Positions 1 through 4,219 of a DNA stretch of 8,976 nt are shown here, in pieces. Each line of letters starts with the position of its first letter. Positions within the stretch are counted from its first letter, which is position 1. The stretch is taken from contig JAJFMC010000426.1 of NCBI GenBank assembly GCA_021772365.1, forward strand, positions 1 to 8,976. Reading direction: 5' to 3'. The translations under genes and the position numbers were made by a program. The DNA comes from Chlamydiota bacterium. GTDB taxonomy: Bacteria > Chlamydiota > Chlamydiia > Chlamydiales > Criblamydiaceae. The notes beneath the pieces were generated by a model, which worked only from the letters and a program-made list of their open reading frames with translations, had not been told where the DNA came from and did not search any database.

Positions 1-373
1 TCTCTACGAGGATTTCGCGAAAATCACCCTCCTCATCGGACAAAGAGACTACGTGCAAGCACTAAGCTTAACCCAAGATCTTAAAAAACAACTTAACGAG
101 AAATCACAAGACGATACCATCACCACAATCTCTACCTACAACCTTATACGCCTTGCCATGCTAGAAAAAGCCCTCGACCACAAAACAGAAGAGTTACAAG
201 CATGGGAAGAGTTAAACGCCACACTCTACACTCCAAAAGCCATGCTTTCCACAAACGCTAACGAGCAACGTACTCTCTTTGAAAATATTTTTTCTGATGG
301 CAATTTATCACTGAAAAACTATATCGACCACCGCGAAAAATTTCTAAAAAGTGAACTGACAAAAGCTGATTAA
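1..373 (+). CDS. C-terminal part of a helical TPR-like protein (5' end outside the window)
   Basis: The reading frame is open from base 2 to the TAA at 371-373 and has no start of its own in the window, so this is the last 123 codons of a longer gene. A GTG at 53 lies inside the frame and has no SD site, so it is not taken as the start. The visible part is almost entirely amphipathic helix. A pair resembling a tetratricopeptide hairpin (stretch DYVQALSLTQDLKKQL) is followed by further charged helices, and the protein ends in a lysine- and glutamate-rich tail. The helix-turn-helix spacing is TPR-like, but no diagnostic signature is complete and no function can be assigned. The gene runs towards the long non-coding stretch that follows, and no T-tract terminator is visible directly after it. 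Confidence 0.75.
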   Translation, partial: LYEDFAKITLLIGQRDYVQALSLTQDLKKQLNEKSQDDTITTISTYNLIRLAMLEKALDHKTEELQAWEELNATLYTPKAMLSTNANEQRTLFENIFSDGNLSLKNYIDHREKFLKSELTKAD

Positions 374-444
374 TTGCATTTTTTCAAAACCATTAGAAAA
401 AGATTTACTTAAAAGTTGCAAGTATTTATTTTATTTGTTAAAGA

Positions 445-473
445 TTTAACGTATAGCCTATTCGCTATATATT
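445..473 (+). promoter_or_regulatory. candidate promoter with an inverted repeat in its spacer
   Basis: TTTAAC at 445-450 and TATATT at 468-473 are separated by 17 bases. The -10 matches the sigma70 consensus at five of six positions and the -35 at three. The spacer and the start of the -10 contain the inverted repeat TATAGC-N6-GCTATA (452-469), which is placed where an operator would act. It would drive the leader and the small ORF ending at 1138. This is a pattern match only. Confidence 0.3.
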
Positions 474-935
474 TCCTCATAAACCGAGGGAAAAACAATA
501 ATTATCTTGAAGACTGTGGAAGTTAAAAGAGCCGGGAGGAGGTGACATTAGTTCTTAACATTGAGTGCTTTAAGAGGCGTTCAGAGCTCATTAACCACGA
601 ATTTTGAGAATGGAAATTTAAATAAGAAGATCAACACTCGTAATAGGTAAATATCTAAAAACTCTCATTTATCTTTTTACGAGTCTGTAAAATCAGTAGA
701 GGCTGACGACACAGGCCATTTGGCGATGAACCTAAAAAGTCATTTGCACATCCGGTCTGTAGAAGCTTTTGTAACAAATGATGTTCAAACGGGGAAATCT
801 TGACCATCGAATAAGGTTATGAAGGCAGTATTAGTACAGGCCGCAGCAGAGAGACGTTCGTTCTTGCGCCCTCCTAAGCTTGGAGGAGTTTTGGAGGGAA
901 GCAGGCGTCAAATCTGTAGAGTCATCCTCTTAAGC

Positions 936-951
936 TGCCTCGGATGAGGCA
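936..951 (+). promoter_or_regulatory. hairpin directly upstream of the small ORF
   Basis: TGCCTC (936-941) and GAGGCA (946-951) can form a 6-bp stem with a GGAT loop. The alternative ATG at 944 lies across this loop, while the GGAG at 953-956 that serves the GTG start lies just outside. Folding would therefore favour the GTG start at 965. Confidence 0.4.
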
Positions 952-964
952 TGGAGAAGTAACT

Positions 965-1138
965 GTGAGTCCAAAATCTTGCTCACTAGCCCTTGAGGAC
1001 ATCGAACTTGATGATCACTGTCCAGACGAATGTTTTGAGCCAGAGCTTAAAGTCGTTGTCAACAAGAGGTTAATAGAAAATTCTTCTGCAGATGAAGATG
1101 TTATTACCATCTCAGGGAGAATTAACGTATCTTTCTAA
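965..1138 (+). CDS. small acidic cysteine-containing protein of unknown function
   Basis: This is a 57-residue ORF starting at GTG 965. That start was chosen because GGAG at 953-956 sits eight bases upstream, an ideal SD spacing. The in-frame ATG at 944 (64 residues) has no SD and lies in a hairpin loop, although it overlaps the TGA of a tiny upstream ORF as ATGA. The product is strongly acidic in its first half, has three cysteines (SC, then the pair in DDHCPDEC) and has a beta-like tail ending INVSF. No signal peptide or membrane segment is seen, and I do not recognise the family. The intrinsic terminator 28 bases after the stop makes it the natural last gene of a transcript. It could also be a chance ORF within a non-coding RNA. 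Confidence 0.45.
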   Translation: MSPKSCSLALEDIELDDHCPDECFEPELKVVVNKRLIENSSADEDVITISGRINVSF

Positions 1139-1166
1139 GACAAGAAAGGTAAACGAAAAATTTTCA

Positions 1167-1198
1167 GGCGGCTGTCCTTTGGACAGTCGCCTTTTTTT
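1167..1198 (+). terminator. strong rho-independent terminator
   Basis: An 11-bp stem with one G-T wobble (GGCGGCTGTCC at 1167-1177 with GGACAGTCGCC at 1181-1191) closes a TTT loop and is followed directly by seven T. It ends the transcript carrying the small ORF that stops at 1138. Confidence 0.93.
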
Positions 1199-1230
1199 AT
1201 ACCTATCGTGAATGAAGAATTTGTCGTGCC

Positions 1231-1270
1231 TAGACCCCGATTGTGACCCAATGACCCTAATTGCTACCCT
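1231..1270. repeat. two degenerate 20-bp direct repeats with ACCC boxes
   Basis: Units 1231-1250 and 1251-1270 share 13 of 20 positions. The pattern is gACCC, then aTTG, then ACCC, with ACCC boxes starting at 1234, 1246, 1254 and 1266. On the minus strand the boxes read GGGT or GGGTCA. Repeated boxes about two helical turns apart occur at the ends of IS21-type elements and in some protein-binding arrays. No transposase is present next to it, so at most it is a leftover end. Confidence 0.4.
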
Positions 1271-1292
1271 CTCTCCTAGGAAGATTAATTAT

Positions 1293-1341
1293 CGTTCCAC
1301 GATTTCAAGGGCAATATCCCTAAAAAGAATGAGGTGGAACG
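1293..1341. repeat. nested inverted repeat
   Basis: CGTTCCAC (1293-1300) and GTGGAACG (1334-1341) form a perfect 8-bp outer stem. Inside it, AGGG (1308-1311) and CCCT (1318-1321) form a second small stem with the loop CAATAT. There is no T-tract on either side, so it is not an intrinsic terminator. It could be a remnant of a mobile element or a 3'-end structure for the minus-strand transcript. Confidence 0.45.
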
Positions 1342-1409
1342 GCGCAGAGTCTCTCTTGGGAAAAAGTTAGCTTACCACCTATGGCACCCCGGGGTATGAG
1401 CACTTTTGT

Positions 1410-1751
1410 TTAGGCATTTAATTTTAAAAAATCAACCATTGCTTTGTCAGACTTGTTCACGCAGGAAGCAAACTTCTCCATGTCTTTATCACAATAATGT
1501 GCATAAGCCTTCCACAGTCTCGAACCTCGCAAATCCATTTTTTCACATTTATGAAAGAAATCAGCAGATTCACAACGAGTCCAATTATTGAAAACATCAG
1601 TAACAACGCTTAAAGTACCTGGATTAAAATTGTTACCATCCTCACTTTGAGATAGCCGCATGATGGCTTTTTCTGGACTCACATCAACGAAAATCTTCCA
1701 AGTTTCCAGTTTTGAGTAATCAAAAGTCATTGAATTAGACTTTCTATCCAT
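1410..1751 (-). CDS. unrecognised helical protein, or the C-terminal half of an amber-interrupted gene
   Basis: This is a 113-residue ORF from ATG 1751. The first part is mixed, with a short beta-like piece (WKIFVDV). The second half is helical, with aromatic and cysteine residues (stretch GSRLWKAYAHYCDKDMEKF). No signal peptide or membrane segment is seen and I cannot name the family. The start is doubtful: the only SD-like sequence, AAAAAGG, touches the ATG with no spacing, and the next in-frame ATG at 1730 has none. The ORF lies in the same frame as the one upstream, with only a TAG and six sense codons between them (EKQIKR). It is therefore either a second gene relying on re-initiation or the C-terminal part of one 281-residue protein. 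Confidence 0.6.
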   Translation of the reverse strand: MDRKSNSMTFDYSKLETWKIFVDVSPEKAIMRLSQSEDGNNFNPGTLSVVTDVFNNWTRCESADFFHKCEKMDLRGSRLWKAYAHYCDKDMEKFASCVNKSDKAMVDFLKLNA

Positions 1752-1769
1752 CCTTTTTATTTGTTTTTC

Positions 1770-2258
1770 CTAATCTTTATTATCCTTGAGCTCTGCTTGC
1801 TCACCAACCATTCCCAAGGCATCGAGGATACAAATTCCATCGGTATTTTTCACTCCTCTTTTGAAATGCTCGACTATTTTTTTTTTGATAGACTGAGATA
1901 TTTTGCAGTCTTTTACTTCCGTCGGGCCTACAATCAAATCATTTTGAGGACAGCTTATTTCAGCTCCGAAATTGACATAACTACCACTGTATTCTATAAC
2001 AACTTCTTCATTTTCTGAAGTTAACGAATCCAGAAGAATGATTGACTTAGCACGGATAAATACCCGTTTTTGGGAAACTAATGGAGCGAGAATAATAACG
2101 GTATATTCTGGAAGGTCAATCTGTAGTGGGCCATCATAAGAAGCTATGGTTTCGCAAAAAATTGCGAATTTAGCGAGCTTGGTTTCAAATGCTGTGAAAT
2201 ATTGACACTTACCAAATCTAACGTCATACCCAGTGGATTGAACTTCTTGATGACTCAC
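1770..2258 (-). CDS. unrecognised beta-rich protein, first ORF of a minus-strand unit
   Basis: This is a 162-residue ORF starting at GTG 2258. AGGGGG at 2270-2265 lies six bases upstream, and a good promoter lies 37 to 65 bases upstream. The middle (about residues 45-110) alternates hydrophobic and polar residues in short strands (stretches YTVIILAPL, RVFIRAKSIILLDSL, VVIEYSGSYVNFG), which suggests a beta-sandwich or beta-helix fold. About residues 115-135 form a lysine-rich helix, and the tail is charged. Four of its five cysteines are spread singly. No signal peptide is seen and no family is recognised. The TAG at 1770-1772 is followed in the same frame by the next ORF, so this may be the N-terminal part of a longer protein. 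Confidence 0.65.
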   Translation of the reverse strand: MSHQEVQSTGYDVRFGKCQYFTAFETKLAKFAIFCETIASYDGPLQIDLPEYTVIILAPLVSQKRVFIRAKSIILLDSLTSENEEVVIEYSGSYVNFGAEISCPQNDLIVGPTEVKDCKISQSIKKKIVEHFKRGVKNTDGICILDALGMVGEQAELKDNKD

Positions 2259-2294
2259 TTAAAACCCCCTATACTTTTAATTTTTGAAAGATAG

Positions 2295-2323
2295 ATTTTA
2301 TAACACATATCATTTATTATCAA
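2295..2323 (-). promoter_or_regulatory. sigma70-type promoter for the minus-strand unit at 2258-1410
   Basis: On the minus strand TTGATA (2323-2318) and TAAAAT (2300-2295) are exactly 17 bases apart. Each matches the consensus at four or five of six positions. Transcription would start near 2288, leaving a leader of about 30 bases with a well-placed SD before the GTG at 2258. Confidence 0.7.
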
Positions 2324-2664
2324 CAGAAAATGGGGGTAGAAGTCAGGGTAATCGCATTATAAGGAATATTTTACTCGCTAGGAGAGGTCTAAATCGAAGG
2401 AGCTTGATGACAGTGATTTTTGGGCATGGTTCAAATGAAGGTAACACTTTTGTGTAAGAAAACCCTGTTTTTGAACCATGCCGAATTTTGTCATCCATAA
2501 TTACAGTAATCCAAATAGAGCCCCTTATTATTTGGGCAGGCCTCCTAGAGGGATAAAAGATTTTTATAATACGATTGCCCAGGATCAGAATTGGGCCCCA
2601 CCTGAAGCAACAGCGATGCTGCATACACTCAGTTTTGAATTCACTTCGGTATTACAACGACATT
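2324..2664. other. gap between two minus-strand genes
   Basis: No strong gene is visible. It contains a perfect 13-bp inverted repeat (2423-2482), a small palindrome ATTACAGTAAT (2500-2510) and a weak plus-strand ORF (2478-2696). A minus-strand ORF across 2343-2624 has a protein composition that looks random and is not accepted. Confidence 0.4.
2423..2482. repeat. perfect 13-bp inverted repeat with a 34-base spacer
   Basis: GGCATGGTTCAAA (2423-2435) is the exact reverse complement of TTTGAACCATGCC (2470-2482). The 34 bases between hold no further long stem. The right arm contains the ATG at 2478 of a weak ORF. It may be a regulatory stem-loop, or the ends of a deleted or miniature mobile element. 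No flanking target duplication was identified. Confidence 0.6.
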
Positions 2665-2696
2665 TTATACTAACCAATGAGAGATTTTTTCGATGA
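2478..2696 (+). CDS. weak hypothetical ORF
   Basis: This is a 72-residue ORF from ATG 2478 with a plausible amino acid mix (stretches NRAPYYLGRPPRGIKDFYN and WAPPEATAMLHTLSFEF). There is no SD upstream, and the start codon is inside an arm of the 13-bp inverted repeat. Its 3' end runs 32 bases over the tail of the convergent hydrolase gene. The family is not recognised. It may be a chance ORF or a fragment of a lost gene. Confidence 0.25.
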   Translation: MPNFVIHNYSNPNRAPYYLGRPPRGIKDFYNTIAQDQNWAPPEATAMLHTLSFEFTSVLQRHFILTNERFFR

Positions 2697-3411
2697 CCCA
2701 CTCAGGTTCATCAAGAGTGAGGTCGTGACCGGCAGTTCGATGCACCCTTAATGGAATGTCCCATTCATGAGAAATTTCTATCGAACAAGACGGATCGCAC
2801 AACTGATCCCCTTCCCCTGTTAGTAAAAGTGTGGGGACTGGCGGTGGGTTTCCATCGGATTGATATGTTGCTGCTGCTAGTAACTGTCGCAAGATATTTT
2901 TTAAAGATACCGGTCGATGCTTCTGGATTTCTGCACGTTCCTTAGCAATTTCTTCGAGGCCTTCTGTCTTACTGCTAATAATCGATAGAATAATTTTTTC
3001 GATTTCCACAGGGTCTCTGGCCGTCAGTCTCTGCATATACTTCTTCCACATTTTCAACCTAAGCCGATAGTAAAAGGGGCTGTATCTACCGATACTAGTA
3101 TTCATGAGGATCAATCCTTCAATCTCATGGGGGAATCGCTTCGACCATTCAAGGGCAATCATTGAACCAAACGACAGAGAGATAATAAGAAAGGGAGGTT
3201 TCACCTTCTTCAGAGTATTTTCTCGTATGATGTTTAGAGTTTCAATAAGGTTTATCGGTGCTGACTCTTGGTGATGCACTCCAGTACCCGGTAAATCAAT
3301 ACCATAGAATTCATCGTCGGGATACTGTTGTTCAAGCATACCGCGGAATTTACCCCAATGCTCATGTTCATGAGCTAAGCCACGAATTAATAGCCAGGTT
3401 CTGTTGCTCAT
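2665..3411 (-). CDS. alpha/beta hydrolase fold protein
   Basis: This 248-residue cytoplasmic protein is probably an esterase, thioesterase or related hydrolase. From the chosen start, an early strand and loop (WLLIRGLAHEHEHW) occupy the oxyanion region, with RG where many relatives have HG. IDLPGTG is at 38-44 and the nucleophile elbow SLSFG is at 78-82, with Ser80 as nucleophile. This is S-x-S-x-G instead of the usual G-x-S-x-G. The likely acid is Asp202 in LTGEGD, and the likely base is His229 in TAGHD. A helical lid lies at about 108-185. Length fits the family. The frame is open to 3483, but those codons come from the hairpin arm. The SD GGAG, five bases before the ATG at 3411, favours this start; the adjacent ATG at 3414 is possible. 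The substrate cannot be read from the sequence. Confidence 0.9.
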   Translation of the reverse strand: MSNRTWLLIRGLAHEHEHWGKFRGMLEQQYPDDEFYGIDLPGTGVHHQESAPINLIETLNIIRENTLKKVKPPFLIISLSFGSMIALEWSKRFPHEIEGLILMNTSIGRYSPFYYRLRLKMWKKYMQRLTARDPVEIEKIILSIISSKTEGLEEIAKERAEIQKHRPVSLKNILRQLLAAATYQSDGNPPPVPTLLLTGEGDQLCDPSCSIEISHEWDIPLRVHRTAGHDLTLDEPEWVIEKISHWLV

Positions 3412-3426
3412 CATTACTCCCGCCCT

Positions 3427-3505
3427 TATACGCACAATAAAGTTCAAGATTTGGTTTTTGGCTTTGAGAAAGGCAAAAACCAAATCTTGAACTTTATTGT
3501 GTATA
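3427..3505. repeat. long near-perfect hairpin with a 28-bp uninterrupted stem
   Basis: Arms 3433-3460 and 3474-3501 are perfect reverse complements over 28 bases. Inward, after one G-G mismatch, four more pairs (3462-3465 with 3469-3472) close a GAG loop. Outward, TATA (3427-3430) pairs with TATA (3502-3505) across a two-base bulge (3431-3432). No T-tract follows on either strand, so it is not a terminator. It lies in the leader of the minus-strand hydrolase, between divergent genes. It could be a miniature mobile palindrome, a fold-back duplication or an RNase III target. Confidence 0.92.
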
Positions 3506-3527
3506 CCAAGGTAAATTCAAAAATCAA
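3500..3527 (-). promoter_or_regulatory. candidate promoter for the hydrolase gene
   Basis: On the minus strand TTGATT (3527-3522) and TATACA (3505-3500) are 16 bases apart. The -10 overlaps the outer base of the long hairpin, so the transcript would begin inside the hairpin and carry most of it as a 5' structure. The match is moderate, and an alternative pair lies further upstream (TTGAGC with TAATAT, 18 bases apart). Confidence 0.35.
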
Positions 3528-3563
3528 CTTTAGAATTCACTATGGTATAACCCCATATTAGAG

Positions 3564-3584
3564 CTTATACGCAATAAAGCTCAA
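3564..3584 (+). repeat. third partial copy of the hairpin arm
   Basis: The first 20 bases, CTTATACGCAATAAAGCTCA, repeat the outer part of the left hairpin arm (CTTATACGCA, then ATAAAGTTCA) in the same direction. The differences are a missing CA and one base change. A third copy about 140 bases from the first shows that this segment was duplicated more than once locally, or that it is a binding site family. Confidence 0.6.
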
Positions 3585-3591
3585 TTAACCA

Positions 3592-3620
3592 TTGCATAGA
3601 AGTTCACAATTATATTTAAT
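3592..3620 (+). promoter_or_regulatory. candidate promoter for the plus-strand envelope cluster
   Basis: TTGCAT (3592-3597) and TTTAAT (3615-3620) are 17 bases apart. The -10 matches the consensus at five of six positions and the -35 at three. The start would fall near 3627, leaving a leader of about 30 bases before the ATG at 3658. Confidence 0.4.
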
Positions 3621-3657
3621 AATCTATTAGGTATGCTAGATTTAGGTAGTTGATCTC

Positions 3658-4155
3658 ATGACAAATAATTTTTCCGCAAATTTAAAAAGTTTTTTCCTGC
3701 TTTTTACAATATTATTTACAATAACCTGTTCTTTAAACTGTTACGCCAGAGCCTTTGCCTGCGCCACTCAGTCGTTCGATACAGCAGATTTCCTCCAGGC
3801 TGTCGATGACCACGTTTTATCTATAAGAGAGAATAACATCCCCAAAGCCTATTACAAATACACAGACATCGATTTTCAAAAAACAACCTCACTAGAAGAG
3901 TTCACTGAACTAGTGAATAGGCACACACCGCTCTTTGATAACCAGTCAATTAAGCTCTCTTCCCTGCAGTTCTATGAAGAAATGGGCCAGTACACAGGTG
4001 TGATCACCTCAACAAGTGGTGAAACGTTAATGATTGAATACCAACTTTTCAAGAGTGATAGTGGATGGAAAATCCTTGGCTTGAAACTCATGAATTATGT
4101 TTGTGATCAAAAAGGAGAAAATCCTCGAAGAGAAAAATTCACAGTCTCTTCGTAA
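3658..4155 (+). CDS. exported small protein with an NTF2-like (DUF4864-type) domain
   Basis: This 165-residue protein begins with a signal peptide: Lys10, a hydrophobic core at 11-27 and the likely cleavage motif ACA at 34-36. The mature part (about 42-145) reads as a cone-shaped alpha+beta NTF2-like domain. Helices carry FLQAVDDHVLSIRENNIPKAY and TSLEEFTELVNRHTPL, followed by strands ending in the typical SGWKILGLKL. This order resembles DUF4864/DUF4019 proteins, whose function is unknown. Catalytic residues are not evident. The tail is basic. The SD is weak (AGG eleven bases before the ATG). It is the first gene of the plus-strand cluster, followed after 64 bases by the TPR gene, and probably acts in the periplasm. 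A lipoprotein is less likely because no clean lipobox precedes Cys24 or Cys28. Confidence 0.8.
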   Translation: MTNNFSANLKSFFLLFTILFTITCSLNCYARAFACATQSFDTADFLQAVDDHVLSIRENNIPKAYYKYTDIDFQKTTSLEEFTELVNRHTPLFDNQSIKLSSLQFYEEMGQYTGVITSTSGETLMIEYQLFKSDSGWKILGLKLMNYVCDQKGENPRREKFTVSS

Positions 4156-4197
4156 GGAAGTATGACGAAATAAATTAATTTATTTCATCACGTTTCC
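4156..4197 (+). promoter_or_regulatory. intergenic hairpin between the NTF2-like and TPR genes
   Basis: A perfect 20-bp palindrome (4167-4186) is extended by TGA/TCA and then by GGAA (4156-4159) with TTCC (4194-4197), with two mismatches and two wobble pairs. The stem begins at the first base after the stop codon. There is no T-tract, so it is more likely an RNA-processing or stability element, or an operator, than a terminator. Confidence 0.6.
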
Positions 4198-4201
4198 TAA
4201 A

Positions 4202-4218
4202 AGTCTGGAGTATAGACT
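4202..4218 (+). promoter_or_regulatory. ribosome binding site displayed in a hairpin loop
   Basis: AGTCT (4202-4206) and AGACT (4214-4218) form a 5-bp stem. The 7-base loop contains GGAG (4207-4210), nine bases before the ATG at 4220. Folding would expose the SD and could tune translation of the TPR gene. Confidence 0.4.
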
Positions 4219-4219
4219 T

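Larger units (their letters stand above)
374..964. other. long gene-poor stretch, possible structured leader or small RNA
   Basis: No convincing gene is visible on the plus strand. All three plus frames between 480 and 800 are broken by stops. The longest open pieces are 651-800 (50 codons, no SD) and 819-947 (ATG, 42 codons, AAGG only two bases before the start). The stretch holds a candidate promoter near 445-473, a perfect AGGAGGTGA at 537-545, alternative CCTCC/GGAGG hairpins at 869-898 and a 6-bp stem at 936-951. Together with the terminator at 1167-1198 this suggests one transcript with a very long leader, or a small RNA. It could equally be a decayed gene. No match to tRNA, rRNA, tmRNA, RNase P or SRP RNA signatures was recognised by eye. 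Confidence 0.4.
1199..1409. other. intergenic stretch between convergent units
   Basis: No gene is visible. The stretch holds two 20-bp degenerate direct repeats (1231-1270), a nested hairpin (1293-1341) and the perfect 10-bp palindrome ACCCCGGGGT (1386-1395). It separates the plus-strand terminator from the 3' end of the minus-strand ORF stopping at 1410. No T-tract terminator for the minus-strand unit is seen. Confidence 0.5.

Noticed and set aside
882..906. Resemblance of GGAGGGAAGCAGGC to the SRP RNA core
   Set aside because: The rest of the conserved SRP loop (GTCAGGTCCGGAAGG) and the long flanking helix are missing.
1406..1591. Plus-strand ORF of 61 codons
   Set aside because: It lies antisense within the minus-strand ORF 1410-1751, has no SD, and its composition looks random.
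1761..2018. Plus-strand ORF of 85 codons rich in Phe and Tyr
   Set aside because: It is antisense to the 1770-2258 gene. The apparent hydrophobicity comes from lysine- and glutamate-rich codons read backwards.
2343..2624. Minus-strand ORF of 93 codons
   Set aside because: Its protein composition (many Arg, Ile, Cys and Trp in no pattern) is unlike a real protein and no SD is present. It overlaps the inverted repeat.
2751..3440. Two plus-strand ORFs opposite the hydrolase
   Set aside because: They are shadows of the alpha/beta hydrolase, which has clear family motifs on the other strand.
3415..3483. N-terminal extension of the hydrolase to 3483
   Set aside because: These codons fall in the hairpin arm, have no SD, and precede a good SD-ATG pair at 3411.
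3427..3505. Reading the long hairpin as a terminator
   Set aside because: No T-tract follows on either strand, and it precedes, not follows, both neighbouring genes.
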